64,000 nucleotides of DNA from Hespellia sp. (lineage in GTDB: Bacteria; Bacillota; Clostridia; Lachnospirales; Lachnospiraceae), in assembly GCA_028689735.1 (NCBI GenBank), contig JAQVCP010000005.1, forward strand, positions 1-64,000, written 5' to 3'. Under the pieces are notes generated by a model. That model saw only the letters and a program-made list of their open reading frames with translations. It made no database searches and was not told the DNA's origin. This document shows positions 18,038-28,461 of the stretch, piece by piece. The stretch's first letter is position 1, and each line of letters begins with the position of its first letter. Both the position numbers and the translations under genes were made by a program.

Positions 18038-20650
18038 TTATGCTGTAGAAAAACGTCCCTGTGCACGGGAACCTGTCTGAATCAAATTGTATAATTCCTG
18101 TGAAATCTTACGGATGTCCTCTTCACTTCTGACAATCATCTGTGAAATGGAAATAAGTGAACCATAAGAAGCTCCACTTCCTACTCCGTTCATTCCACTT
18201 GCAACCGAAGCTACTGTTGCATTTGCATCAAGATTAAAGTTCGTAGGAACAGCCGACTTCATATCTCCGGCTAGTCCATTCATTACATCCATAATGCCTG
18301 CATTCATATCCTCTGCCGCTGTAATTGCAGATTTGGCTGTATCTCCAATACCTCCTGCCAAACCTTCTGTAAGCATTTCTCCGACCCAAGCCATCTCTCG
18401 TGATGGAGAATGGATACCAAAGAAATCCTTAATCTTGCCCATTAAATTAGAACAAAAACCGCTGACTTTATTCCAAAGCCATGATGCAGCATCTCCAATA
18501 CCATTCCAGATACCTTTGATAAGGTTAAGGCCTATAGATGCCATCTGAGATACACCACCAGCAAAGCCTTTCACGATTGCAGAAATAATCTGTGGTACTG
18601 CTTTTACAATCGACACGATAATCTGTGGCAGGTTCTTAATCAATGCAACTAAAAGCTGAACACCGACCATAATAATCTTGTCGATATTTCCAATCAGGGC
18701 ATTTACAATGCTTGTAATAATCTTTGGAATGGCATCCACAATCGTTGTAATAATTGTCGGAAGGCTCTCCACCAAAGAAATCAGTAACTTAATTCCTGCA
18801 TCAATGATAAGAGGAATGGACTCAATAACTGCCGTAATAATTCCATCAATAATCTGTGGAATCACAGTTACAATCGTTGTAATGATTTGTGGCAATGCCG
18901 TAACGAGTGATGATAAAAGCTGTATGCCTGCCTCGATAATCTGCGGGATTGCTGCCACAATAAACTCCACGATGGAAATGATTATCTGTGGCAATGCCTC
19001 AAGAAGCACAGGAATGGCTGCAATAATGCCTTGTGCCAATCCCATCACAAGCTGTAGGGCTGCATCAAGGAGCATTGGCAGATTGTCAATCAAACTCTGC
19101 ACAATCGTCACAAGTGCCTGTACTGCGGCAGGAATTAAAGTAGGCAGAGCCTCTGCAATTCCCTGTACCAAAGTTGAAATCATTTGAATGGCTGCGTTAA
19201 TAAGCAAAGGCAGATTTTCTATAATCGCATTCACGATTGTAATGACTGCTTGTACTGCCGCAGGAATCAGCGTTGGAATCAACTGTAAGATGGTATTTAA
19301 TACTTGTGAAAAAAGGTCTGTTACTGTTTGAAGTAAAGTAGGAAGTAACTGTGCAAATGCCTCAAGCAATGCACCCGTTACCGTTGGAAGAGCCGACACA
19401 ATATTCTCTATAACAGGAGTAATGTTTCTAACCACATCTTGGAATGCATCCACCACGTTATTACAGAGCATCGTCATGTCTGCATCCGCGTTTCCGAAAC
19501 CTACCACTAAGTTCTGCAACGCAGCCTGCATGGAGTTAATGGATCCAGAAATCGTGTTCTCTGCTTCTGCTGCCGTTGCTCCGGCAATTCCCATGTTTTC
19601 CTGAATAACATGGATTGCAGCCACCACATCGGCATAGGAAGAAATATCGTACTCAATACCGGAAATAGCCTGTGCATCTGCAAGCAGTCGTTCCATTTCC
19701 GTTTTTGTACCACCATAACCAAGTTTTAAGTTATCAAGCATCGTGTAGTTCTGCTTTGCAAAACCCTGATATGCGTTTTGGATAAGAGACATATCTGTAC
19801 CCATCTTATTGGCGTTATCAGACATATCCGTAATAGCCATATCCGCATACTCCACAGCTTTTTCTGTATCTCCACCCAAAGATGAAATCAGTGATGCAGA
19901 AAAGCCTGTGACGGTTTCCATATAATCATTTGCAGACATACCTGCTGTTTTATAAGCATTGGAAGCATAAGTTTGTAACTTGCCCGATGATTCCTTAAAT
20001 AAGGTGTCTACACCACCGACAAGCTGTTCATAGTCTGCATACGCAGACACCACTTCTTTGCCAAGGCTGATGGCTGCAGCCCCTGCCGCCGCCACTACGG
20101 TTCCCATAGCAACACCGATACCTTTTAGCGTACTTCCAAGAGCCTTAAACTTATCCTCGGATTTGTCCGCCTCGTCCCCGGCTTCCTTGATTTCATCACC
20201 CATATCATCTGCCGAGTCGGAAACCTCATCCATTCTACGGTCCATATCCTTAAGAGAATCTTCCGCATCATCATAATTGGCATTCGCTGTTTCAAGTGCA
20301 GTATTATTTGCTTTGAGTTCCTTCTCCATAGCAATAAGTGCTGCCTCTGCATTGTTAAGCTGAATCTGCCAGCTTTGTGTACGTCTGTCCGTTTCTCCAA
20401 AGGATGTGGATGCGTTCTGGAGGGCAGACCTTAAGGTTTCAATCTTGCTCTTCTGTGCATCGATTTCCTTGTTTAAGACTTTATTTCTTGCAGACAAAGC
20501 CTCAACCGAATTATCGTTTTTGTCGAATTGTGCCGATACCAGTTTCATTTCCGAACCCAATACCTTAAACGACTGATTGATATCTGCTAGTGCTTTCTTA
20601 AACTCTTTCTCACCTTCAACACCAATCTTCAGACCAAAATTATCAGCCAT
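18038..20650 (-). CDS. Tail tape measure protein
   Basis: 870 aa, long helical N-terminus, repeated hydrophobic IIxxIPxII segments, GIHSPSREMAWVGEML. Confidence 0.95.
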   Translation of the reverse strand: MADNFGLKIGVEGEKEFKKALADINQSFKVLGSEMKLVSAQFDKNDNSVEALSARNKVLNKEIDAQKSKIETLRSALQNASTSFGETDRRTQSWQIQLNNAEAALIAMEKELKANNTALETANANYDDAEDSLKDMDRRMDEVSDSADDMGDEIKEAGDEADKSEDKFKALGSTLKGIGVAMGTVVAAAGAAAISLGKEVVSAYADYEQLVGGVDTLFKESSGKLQTYASNAYKTAGMSANDYMETVTGFSASLISSLGGDTEKAVEYADMAITDMSDNANKMGTDMSLIQNAYQGFAKQNYTMLDNLKLGYGGTKTEMERLLADAQAISGIEYDISSYADVVAAIHVIQENMGIAGATAAEAENTISGSINSMQAALQNLVVGFGNADADMTMLCNNVVDAFQDVVRNITPVIENIVSALPTVTGALLEAFAQLLPTLLQTVTDLFSQVLNTILQLIPTLIPAAVQAVITIVNAIIENLPLLINAAIQMISTLVQGIAEALPTLIPAAVQALVTIVQSLIDNLPMLLDAALQLVMGLAQGIIAAIPVLLEALPQIIISIVEFIVAAIPQIIEAGIQLLSSLVTALPQIITTIVTVIPQIIDGIITAVIESIPLIIDAGIKLLISLVESLPTIITTIVDAIPKIITSIVNALIGNIDKIIMVGVQLLVALIKNLPQIIVSIVKAVPQIISAIVKGFAGGVSQMASIGLNLIKGIWNGIGDAASWLWNKVSGFCSNLMGKIKDFFGIHSPSREMAWVGEMLTEGLAGGIGDTAKSAITAAEDMNAGIMDVMNGLAGDMKSAVPTNFNLDANATVASVASGMNGVGSGASYGSLISISQMIVRSEEDIRKISQELYNLIQTGSRAQGRFSTA

Positions 20651-20670
20651 GTGTCTATACCTCCTTTCCG

Positions 20671-20876
20671 CTAAATTCCATAAGGAATTACATCATCAAT
20701 GGATAATTCCTGCTTTGGCTTGGAAATGCCGTTGTACTGTTTGTGGCACTCCCATAAATCCATAAATAAACCAAAAGGCATCAGCCAGAACTCATCCTGT
20801 GACAGATGAAGCTGACCGATGCCGTAATACAAAAGCCGGGTAAACAACTCATCATCGCTTACTCGGCCACTATGTT
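20671..20876 (-). CDS. -1 frame extension of the tail assembly chaperone (gpT-like), no ATG of its own
   Basis: Open reading HSGRVSDDELFTRLLYYGIGQLHLSQDEFWLMPFGLFMDLWECHKQYNGISKPKQELSIDDVIPYGI* entered from slippery A AAA AAC (20880-20874). Confidence 0.8.
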
Positions 20877-21239
20877 TTTTCCTTCTGATTCACTTTCCAC
20901 GTTACGCTTTGTACCTTTATACATCGCATCCATGATTGCATCCTTATAATCCGTAAGTTCCATTGGTGAAGTAAGAAGTTCCACCTCATCTGCTGTGAGT
21001 TCCGGTTTCTTCTCATTTGGATTTTTAAGGTTGTGAATAAGGATAGGCTGATTACACAAAAGGGTAATAAGCCAGATAATCTCATCAAGAGCCATCTCGA
21101 AGTTCTCAGACTTCATGAGTTTCTCTCCGAGGTTCTCCAAACCGCCGTATCGTCCTGCGATTTCCTTTGTCGCACGGGTAGTAAGGAGCATTTCATACTC
21201 TGTACCACCAATATTTACAACTGCTGTTCTTTCATCCAT
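20859..21239 (-). CDS. Tail assembly chaperone (gpG-like)
   Basis: 126 aa immediately upstream of the tape measure; slippery heptamer near its 3' end. Confidence 0.85.
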   Translation of the reverse strand: MDERTAVVNIGGTEYEMLLTTRATKEIAGRYGGLENLGEKLMKSENFEMALDEIIWLITLLCNQPILIHNLKNPNEKKPELTADEVELLTSPMELTDYKDAIMDAMYKGTKRNVESESEGKNIVAE

Positions 21240-21258
21240 ATCTGATATCCTCCACTAA

Positions 21259-21858
21259 TTATTCTGTAGTGCCTGTAGTTGTATATGTTGGCTCATATAC
21301 ATCGTCATACCAATTCTTGATAACTGTAGCACTAACGCCTGTATCATCTTCGGACACTTCTGCTTTCCAAGGATGCTTGCCAAGACCGTCCACCTTGTTT
21401 CTACGAAGAACCGTTCCTTCGATAGATGGGGTTGAAAACTCAATGCTCTCTCCCTTTGTGGTAAGGTTTGTCGCAGGAATACCAAATTTTACACGGTATA
21501 ACCAGAAGTAACGGTATTTTCCGTTTGCTTTCTTTGCACGGAATCCAATCGCAACAGGTGTACCACCATCTTCGGATGTTGAAATCAACACATGGTTCTT
21601 ATCAATGGTTGCTCCTGTAAGGTCACCCGCTACAGATGCACCAATGTCATCAATACCAAGTGTAAGTGTTCCGCTCTGAAACTCTTTTACGATTTCAGCA
21701 GCACCGTCATCGGCATACAGCGTAGCCTCTGCCAGTTCCACGGATAATTCCGCAGACATAGCCTTTGCCAAAGACACAGGAGTTGCGTAGGTTTCGTTTC
21801 CGTCTGCATCTTCTGTGATTTTCGAATAAAATAATTTATCAAGACCAATCGTAGCCAT
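21259..21858 (-). CDS. Major tail protein
   Basis: MATIGLDKLFYSKITEDADGNETYATPVSLAKAMSAELSVELAEATLYADDGA: phi13-type major tail. Confidence 0.92.
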   Translation of the reverse strand: MATIGLDKLFYSKITEDADGNETYATPVSLAKAMSAELSVELAEATLYADDGAAEIVKEFQSGTLTLGIDDIGASVAGDLTGATIDKNHVLISTSEDGGTPVAIGFRAKKANGKYRYFWLYRVKFGIPATNLTTKGESIEFSTPSIEGTVLRRNKVDGLGKHPWKAEVSEDDTGVSATVIKNWYDDVYEPTYTTTGTTE

Positions 21859-21860
21859 AA

Positions 21861-22202
21861 TTATTCCTCCATTTCATAATGTTTTGCCACATCAATGGCA
21901 TAGTGATGGAAGTCCGTATCGTTCTCGTGACCGATGTATCTTCCATCCGTTATCGTGAAATCCCTATCAAGTAGTTCTTTCATAAGTTTCTTTTTCTGTG
22001 TGGTGTAATTCCCTTTCACAAACAGGGACAGCCTTGCCTCTTCAATCTCATAACCCGGACGGTTATCCGCATGAACTTCCAAGGAATCACCCATAGGTGT
22101 TACCACCACATATTCATTTGGTGCTTTTCCTTTGAACACACCCGTTTCCACAGGCAGACCACAGGATGTAACCACACCTTTAATCTCTGATAGAAAACTC
22201 AT
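21861..22202 (-). CDS. Tail completion / head-tail protein
   Basis: Position and size in the siphovirus neck module. Confidence 0.65.
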   Translation of the reverse strand: MSFLSEIKGVVTSCGLPVETGVFKGKAPNEYVVVTPMGDSLEVHADNRPGYEIEEARLSLFVKGNYTTQKKKLMKELLDRDFTITDGRYIGHENDTDFHHYAIDVAKHYEMEE

Positions 22203-22630
22203 ACCCTTTTAATCTCCTCTTCCAGTTTTTCTTTCATCGCACTAATGGCGGCTGATTTACTCGCACTTTTCGCAGGTTTCATAAAAGGTTTTGCAGGCTG
22301 ACCACTCTTCCCATACTCAAGAATAGAAGCCAACATCGCATTGCTCTCCCCATCCGGACGTGGTTCAGAAAATCCAACTTTAATGTTAAAATCTCCGTTC
22401 TTATCCTGTAGGGGTTGCGAAGTTCCAAGGGCATCCAAAAGCTGACCCGTACTTCGTGACTTATACTTTGTGTCTTTACCAACCACAGACTGTAAATTGG
22501 AACGTACCTTTGCTTCCACAACCTCTGCCCCTGCTTCAAGCACCTTCGGTAAAATGACATCCGTTTTCTCTCCAAGCCTTGATACCTTCATCAGAAAGTC
22601 ATCCGGCATCTTCCAAGATACTTTAGCCAC
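22199..22630 (-). CDS. HK97-gp10 family protein
   Basis: KVLEAGAEVVEAKVRSNLQ...PAKPFMKPA motif of HK97 gp10. Confidence 0.85.
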   Translation of the reverse strand: MAKVSWKMPDDFLMKVSRLGEKTDVILPKVLEAGAEVVEAKVRSNLQSVVGKDTKYKSRSTGQLLDALGTSQPLQDKNGDFNIKVGFSEPRPDGESNAMLASILEYGKSGQPAKPFMKPAKSASKSAAISAMKEKLEEEIKRV

Positions 22631-22955
22631 TACTCGTCACCTCCTGCACAAGTGCCTCCAAATACATCCCTCTGCCTTTTACATTCTCAATGGATGTAAT
22701 CTCAAATTCCTGATCACCGCAGATAATCTTCATATCCGTTGTTACAGTTACATTAGGAATCACACGGAAACGGAACAACTCTGTAGCAGTGGAAAACACC
22801 GCCACATTTGCCCATTTCTCACTCCCATGCCTTCCCTCTCTGTATGCCCGGACAGATGCGATAACCACATCTTTTTCAATAGAAAAGCCTTCATCATCCG
22901 TTGTGAGTTGTTTCTCCACAATGTCGATAAAGGCTGTCATCTTTCCAAAACTCAT
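22623..22955 (-). CDS. Phage head-tail adaptor / head closure protein
   Basis: Size, position, beta-barrel-like sequence. Confidence 0.72.
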   Translation of the reverse strand: MSFGKMTAFIDIVEKQLTTDDEGFSIEKDVVIASVRAYREGRHGSEKWANVAVFSTATELFRFRVIPNVTVTTDMKIICGDQEFEITSIENVKGRGMYLEALVQEVTSSG

Positions 22956-22956
22956 A

Positions 22957-23277
22957 CTACACCTTCCATTCCCGGTCTAACCTAAGAAGAAGATTGACTG
23001 TGTTCCATACCTGCTGTCCTGCCTGAACATTGTCGGCAAAAAAGCCACCTGTCGAACCATCCCTACTTTCATAGAAATGGCTCGCAAGCATTATGACTGC
23101 CTGCTCTGTTGTGGCAGGCATTGTGTTTTTAGAGTAAAACCCTTCGTCTAAATGTTGGTAGCTTTCAGCATAGGCTGTTGCAGCAGTCAGGAACTGCTCC
23201 AAAAGAGTATCATCTGCGGAATGCTCCAATATCAGATTGGTTTTAACCTTTTCAAGCAATTCACTCACTATCTGCAC
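22957..23277 (-). CDS. Head-tail connector (gp6-like)
   Basis: LLEKVKTNLILEHSADDTLLEQFLTAATAYAESY... typical phage gp6. Confidence 0.85.
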   Translation of the reverse strand: MQIVSELLEKVKTNLILEHSADDTLLEQFLTAATAYAESYQHLDEGFYSKNTMPATTEQAVIMLASHFYESRDGSTGGFFADNVQAGQQVWNTVNLLLRLDREWKV

Positions 23278-23285
23278 CCCCTGTC

Positions 23286-24464
23286 TTATTCAGACTTAAG
23301 TTTCAAAATCTGCACAGCTTCAGGAAGGATTAACTTTCCATCCACACGCTCTTTTGCAACATAACCAATCATACCGTTACCTGCAAAGAGTTCACGAAGT
23401 TCTGCAAATGAACGAGAACCTCTGTCACCGATGTTGTAATAGCTGTAGTCACCGAATGCAATCGCATCTTCCGGTGCATATGCAGATGTGTGTACCGCAT
23501 AACCCAACAATCTATCAGGCTCTCCCGCCTGATAAGAAGGCTGCCAGATATAAGCACCGTTGTTGTCCTTCAACTTTCTAAGAACAGCAAGGTTCTTGTC
23601 GTTGATAATGAAAGAAGCATTCTTTCTATATGGACGCTTAAGGGCATACACAAGATTGATGATGTCATCTGCCTTGATTGCTGCTGTAAGTGTTTCAGCT
23701 ACAGTACCACCACCGTTTTCTGCAAACAAACCGAGTGGTCTGCCTACACCATCACCATTAAGGAAAGCATCCTCTTCTGCATTAGCAAGTGCCTTACCAA
23801 ACTGTTCGATGATGTATTTCTCAAGGTTGAATGCACTGTCATATAACAACTCTTCTGTTACCTTAATAGCAACATGAAGTTTGTGTGCATCCAAAAGAAT
23901 CTGAGAGAATGTTGCATCACCAAAAGTTAAAGCGCCACCCTCTTCAATCCAGGATGCCGCCGGTTTGGTTGCTGCAATATTGATTTTATGCTCACCACTT
24001 GTTGTAATGGTGTGTCCGAGTCTTCGCATGATGTTTTCTTCTGTAAGTACATCAATCATTCTGCTGTCGTATTCTTCCGGTACTAAGTAGCCACCGTCTG
24101 CATCGACACCTTCCTGTAACACATTGTTTACACGCTTAAAGTTTGAACGTAATGCATCAAGCATAGCGTCCTTATACTCATTGGATGCCTTGCCAGTCTT
24201 TTTCTCTTCTGCACCCATCTTTGCCATTCCCGGCTTAGTTGTAAGAGGTGTGTTTACTGGCTTATTAAGTTCTGCCTCCATCTGTTCCTGACGTTCCAAA
24301 CGTCTGATTTCATTACTTAATGCGTTGATTTCCTCTTCCATACGATTGTATGTAGCATCGTCTTCTGCATTAAGGGTACCTTTATCGGTACGATGTGATT
24401 CTAAAAATGCCTTTGCAGCATTCCACGCAGTATTGCGTTTTTCTCTTAACTCCTGAATAGTCAT
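23286..24464 (-). CDS. HK97-fold major capsid protein
   Basis: N-terminal helical delta domain; LDAHKLHVAIKVTEELLYDSAFNLEKYI..NGDGVGRPLGLF. Confidence 0.96.
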   Translation of the reverse strand: MTIQELREKRNTAWNAAKAFLESHRTDKGTLNAEDDATYNRMEEEINALSNEIRRLERQEQMEAELNKPVNTPLTTKPGMAKMGAEEKKTGKASNEYKDAMLDALRSNFKRVNNVLQEGVDADGGYLVPEEYDSRMIDVLTEENIMRRLGHTITTSGEHKINIAATKPAASWIEEGGALTFGDATFSQILLDAHKLHVAIKVTEELLYDSAFNLEKYIIEQFGKALANAEEDAFLNGDGVGRPLGLFAENGGGTVAETLTAAIKADDIINLVYALKRPYRKNASFIINDKNLAVLRKLKDNNGAYIWQPSYQAGEPDRLLGYAVHTSAYAPEDAIAFGDYSYYNIGDRGSRSFAELRELFAGNGMIGYVAKERVDGKLILPEAVQILKLKSE

Positions 24465-24476
24465 GATTAAATCCTC

Positions 24477-25250
24477 CTAAATATGATTTTTGATAATGTC
24501 CAAACGCTCCAAAAGGGCATCCACATTTCGTTCATTGGTTTCCGGTGCAGGGATTTCTGACTGTTGCACCACAGTCTGTTTCTGCTTGCCATACTTGGCA
24601 GAAATCTTATTCTGCAAAGCGTTATTCACGGCTCTGCTTGAAAACATCACCGCTTCCACAGCATCTTCCATGTTGCTGTTTTCTGCCCCACCATTATCAC
24701 GGGTAAGCGTTCCATCGGCGAATCCAAGTTCTACCGCCTTATTGGCATTCATCCATGTTTCAGAATCCATAAGGTGTGACAGCTTGGCTCTTGAAAGACC
24801 CGTCTTTAACACGTAAGCGTTGATAATGGACTCTTTGACTTCGGCAAGCATATCAATGGCTTTCTGCATTTCTGCATGGTCACCCATTGCGATGGTCATA
24901 GGGTTATGAATCATAAGCATGGAAACAGGTGACATAAGCACTTCTTTTCCTGCCATAGCAATCACCGATGCCGCACTTGCTGCAATACCATCAATCTTGA
25001 CTGTGACCTTGCCTTTGTAATTGGAAAGCATATTGTAGATTTGTGCCGCAGCTACACAATCACCACCGGGACTGTTAATCCACACCGTGATATCGCCTTC
25101 CCCTGCATTGAGTTCATCTTTGAAAAGCTGTGGTGTGACATCGTCATCGAACCAGCTTTCCTCTGCGATTGTTCCGTTCAGAAACAGCGTTCTCTCCGCC
25201 GGACTGTTCTCCGTCTGAGCCTGATTCTTCCAATTCCAGAACTTCTTCAT
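24477..25250 (-). CDS. ClpP-like head maturation protease
   Basis: INSPGGDCVAAAQIYNML, GIAASAASVIAMAG, MLMIHNPMTIAMGDHAEM. Confidence 0.95.
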   Translation of the reverse strand: MKKFWNWKNQAQTENSPAERTLFLNGTIAEESWFDDDVTPQLFKDELNAGEGDITVWINSPGGDCVAAAQIYNMLSNYKGKVTVKIDGIAASAASVIAMAGKEVLMSPVSMLMIHNPMTIAMGDHAEMQKAIDMLAEVKESIINAYVLKTGLSRAKLSHLMDSETWMNANKAVELGFADGTLTRDNGGAENSNMEDAVEAVMFSSRAVNNALQNKISAKYGKQKQTVVQQSEIPAPETNERNVDALLERLDIIKNHI

Positions 25251-26505
25251 GGTTTTCCTCCTCTCCACCTTCCGAGCCTTTCGCAAAAAGACCTGCATCC
25301 TGTAACTTGGTCATGTTTCCATTGATGAGATACAAATCTCCACCAAGTTCAGCAGGAATTTTGTCGAGGTTTTCTAACTCACGGATATCGTTTGCACTCA
25401 TCCAACCGTTCTGTCTGCCAATGGCATAACCATTCATACGGCTCTGGTAGTCACCTCGAAGAAGCCCGTCCATGTTAAATTTTATAAAATACTTCTTTTT
25501 TTCTTGAGCCGTCAGTAAGGAACGCACCATAGCCTGCTCCCACCTTGAAATCCAAGGGTCAAGCGTGTATTTCACGAACTCCAATGACTGTTGCTCAATA
25601 TTAGAAAAGCTCGACTTCTCAAGGTCCCCTACCATATGTGGTGGGACTCTGAAAATTCGAGCAATTTCATTGATTTGGAACTTCCTCGTTTCGAGGAATT
25701 GTGCCTGTTCTGGGCTGATGGAAATCGGTGTGTACTTCATTCCTTCTTCCAAAACAGCTACTTTATTTGCGTTGGAACTTCCACCAAAGGTCTGTGTCCA
25801 ACTCTCCCTTACCCTAGACGGGTCTTTAATAGTGCCGGGATGTTCAAGTACACCACTTGGTGCAGCACCGTTAGCAAAGAACTTGGCTCCATACTCCTCA
25901 CAGGCAATTGCCATGCCGATAGCATTTTTAGCCATAGCAATCGGACTGTATCCTACAAGTCCGTCAAAGCCTAATCCCGGAATATGAAGTACATCTGTTG
26001 CTGCAAGGGTTACCCATTTTCCTTGATTGGTTGGTGCATCATCTACCGTCATGTAATACTGGTAGTAGATTTTTCCCTTATCATCTCTGTCCACGGTCAT
26101 GCGATCAGGCATAAGCGGATACAGAGCAACAACCTCTCCCTTACCATTTCTGATAATCTGTGCATAAGCATTGCCCCACAGCAAAAGGTGGGTCATAAGC
26201 ACTTCACGAAAGGTATAGGATGACATCTCCGGATTTGGTTCATCATGCAATAAAAAATACAGTGGATGGTCGGTAGCTTTTGCTTTGCTGCCGTCTCCCC
26301 TGTACTCATAAAAATGAAGTGGCAGGCTTGCTACCGCTTCTGATAAAATCCTCACGCACGAATAGACTGCTGTCATCTGCATCGCACTTCGTTCATTTAC
26401 CTTTTTACCGCTTGTTGAACTTCCCAAGAAAAATCCATATGCGCTTCCTGCTGTTCTGTTTGTAGGTTTATCCCTCGACTTGAATATTCCTGACAAAATA
26501 CCCAT
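25144..26505 (-). CDS. Phage portal protein
   Basis: AMQMTAVYSCVRILSEAVASLPLHFYE; RVPPHMVGDLEKSSFSNIEQQSLEFVKYTLDPW. Confidence 0.96.
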   Translation of the reverse strand: MGILSGIFKSRDKPTNRTAGSAYGFFLGSSTSGKKVNERSAMQMTAVYSCVRILSEAVASLPLHFYEYRGDGSKAKATDHPLYFLLHDEPNPEMSSYTFREVLMTHLLLWGNAYAQIIRNGKGEVVALYPLMPDRMTVDRDDKGKIYYQYYMTVDDAPTNQGKWVTLAATDVLHIPGLGFDGLVGYSPIAMAKNAIGMAIACEEYGAKFFANGAAPSGVLEHPGTIKDPSRVRESWTQTFGGSSNANKVAVLEEGMKYTPISISPEQAQFLETRKFQINEIARIFRVPPHMVGDLEKSSFSNIEQQSLEFVKYTLDPWISRWEQAMVRSLLTAQEKKKYFIKFNMDGLLRGDYQSRMNGYAIGRQNGWMSANDIRELENLDKIPAELGGDLYLINGNMTKLQDAGLFAKGSEGGEEENHEEVLELEESGSDGEQSGGENAVSERNNRRGKLVR

Positions 26506-26523
26506 TTTCTAATCCTCACTTTC

Positions 26524-28125
26524 TTAAAAAACAAGCAACCCTCGTGTATCGTAGACACTTTCACTCGTGTCATTACCACATCGGATTGCCCTGTCAAGTG
26601 CCATGATTGTTGCAATAGCACCGTCAATCTTTTCTGTTGATTTTGCTTTATCGGCCTTAATGTTTCCCGCCGGGTCGTTTCGGATATAAATGTTATCCAT
26701 GTTCCAACGGAGAACCGGATGCCCATTATGAGCCAGTTTCTTTTCCAAGGTCAGTTTCATAAGTTCCTTTGTTGGAGGAGACATGGATGCAAATCCCTGT
26801 CCCATAGGAACAACCGTAAATCCCATACCCTCTAAGTTCTGTACCATCTGTACTGCTCCCCATCGGTCAAATGCAATTTCACGGATGTTGTATTTCTCCC
26901 CAAGCTGCTCGATGAACTTCTCTATAAAGCCGTAGTGAACCACGTTACCTTCCGTGGTCTGCAAATAACCATCTCTCTCCCAAATGTCATAGGGGACATG
27001 GTCTCTTCGCACTCGAAGGTCAAGTGTGTCCTCTGGAACCCAAAAATACGGAAGAACTATATACTTGTCATCCGCATCGAGTGGTGGAAATACAAGCACG
27101 AAGGATGTAAGGTCGGTGGTGCTTGATAAGTCTAAGCCACCATAACAAACTCTTCCTTCCAGATCTTCTTCCCGTATGGTTTCTGCACACGCATCCCATT
27201 TGTCCATTGGCATCCAACGGACTGCCTGTTTTACCCATTGGTTCAAACGAAGCTGTCGAAAGGCATTCTCTTCTCCCGGATTCTGCTTTGCACTATCACA
27301 GGCGGCTTGCACCTTATCAATGCCAATCGTAATATCCAAACTCGGATTTGCTTTTCTCCAAACTTCCGGGTCTGTCCAGTCATCCTCTTGGTCTGCACCA
27401 TAAATGACAGGGTAAAATGTAGGGTCAACCTTTCTGCCCTCTAAAATATCCACAGCCTTCTGATGCAACTCATAGCAGATGCTGTTCGTATCATTTCCCG
27501 CTGTTGTGATAATAAAGTGCAGAGGATTTCTTCTTGCATCCGATGTACCCTTTGTCATCATGTCAAAGAACTTACGGTCTTTCTGAACCCACAATTCATC
27601 AAACACAAGGCAACTTACGTTTACACCGGATTTACCTGCAACATCTGCTGACAATGCCTTATAGGAACTGTTTGTGGGACCGAAACCGATAGTCTTTCTA
27701 CTTGGTCTTAAGTCACATCTTTTCATAAGAGCCGGACTAAGACGAACCATGTCACACGCCACATCAAATACAAGCGAGGCTTGGTCTCTGTCAGCAGCAC
27801 AACCGTACACTTCGGCTCTCTGCTCCCCATCGGCACAAAGCATATATAGTGCAATGGCAGCCGCAAGTTCCGACTTTCCACATTTCTTCGGTACTTCGAT
27901 GTACGCTGTCGTAAATTGTCGATACCCGTCGGGTTTTAATGTTCCAAAAATATCTCTGATTATCTGTTCCTGCCAATCTATAAGTTCGAATGGCTGATTA
28001 TAGAACTCGCCCTTTGTATGTTTAAGCTGTTCAATAAAGGCAACCACAAAATCAGCCGCCTCCTTGTCATAGATGGAGTCCTTGGCTTTAAACTTGGTAG
28101 GAACATACTTTTTTAGTTTTCTCAA
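26524..28125 (-). CDS. Terminase large subunit
   Basis: VPKKCGKSELAAAIALYML Walker-like, VLFDELWVQ Walker B, nuclease GGLDLSSTTDLT; TTG start at 28125 after GGAGGTGG. Confidence 0.96.
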   Translation of the reverse strand: MRKLKKYVPTKFKAKDSIYDKEAADFVVAFIEQLKHTKGEFYNQPFELIDWQEQIIRDIFGTLKPDGYRQFTTAYIEVPKKCGKSELAAAIALYMLCADGEQRAEVYGCAADRDQASLVFDVACDMVRLSPALMKRCDLRPSRKTIGFGPTNSSYKALSADVAGKSGVNVSCLVFDELWVQKDRKFFDMMTKGTSDARRNPLHFIITTAGNDTNSICYELHQKAVDILEGRKVDPTFYPVIYGADQEDDWTDPEVWRKANPSLDITIGIDKVQAACDSAKQNPGEENAFRQLRLNQWVKQAVRWMPMDKWDACAETIREEDLEGRVCYGGLDLSSTTDLTSFVLVFPPLDADDKYIVLPYFWVPEDTLDLRVRRDHVPYDIWERDGYLQTTEGNVVHYGFIEKFIEQLGEKYNIREIAFDRWGAVQMVQNLEGMGFTVVPMGQGFASMSPPTKELMKLTLEKKLAHNGHPVLRWNMDNIYIRNDPAGNIKADKAKSTEKIDGAIATIMALDRAIRCGNDTSESVYDTRGLLVF

Positions 28126-28149
28126 TTCTCCACCTCCAAAAATGGACAG

Positions 28150-28176
28150 CAAAAAAGACCCCTTTCGGAGTCTTCT
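28150..28176 (-). terminator. Intrinsic terminator between the 56-aa ORF and terminase
   Basis: Minus strand AGACTCC-GAAA-GGGGTCT-TTTTT. Confidence 0.7.
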
Positions 28177-28189
28177 GCAAAATTTACTT

Positions 28190-28360
28190 TTATTCTTTGA
28201 TGGCTACAAATCCAAACTGGTCAAATAAGGCATGAGGGTCGATTTGGTAAATCTTCCAACCATCCATCTCTCCAATGTATCTCTCTCCCCCAAGAAGTGC
28301 TGCAACCTTTAATGCGTGGCATCTTGTTTTGTTGTAGGAAAAAATAATCTCGTTTGTCAT
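28190..28360 (-). CDS. Small phage protein (56 aa), absent from the ORF track
   Basis: MTNEIIFSYNKTRCHALKVAALLGGERYIGEMDGWKIYQIDPHALFDQFGFVAIKE*, preceded by a GGAGG-like RBS. Confidence 0.75.
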   Translation of the reverse strand: MTNEIIFSYNKTRCHALKVAALLGGERYIGEMDGWKIYQIDPHALFDQFGFVAIKE

Positions 28361-28390
28361 GGCGTTTGCCTCCTTCGTTTTCGTTATGTG

Positions 28391-28419
28391 TACATTACCG
28401 TACTATCACACATATTGGA
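28391..28419 (-). promoter_or_regulatory. Promoter-like element TTCCAA-N8-ATAGTACGG-TAATGT
   Basis: Weaker member of the ATAGTACGG promoter family. Confidence 0.5.
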
Positions 28420-28461
28420 ATACGACTATCCACCAGAGTTGTTGCCACATAATTGTGTATA

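Noticed and set aside
18678-19187. 169-aa plus-strand ORF opposite the tape measure gene
   Set aside because: Mirror of the repetitive hydrophobic IIxxIP segments of the tape measure protein; no plus-strand expression signals.
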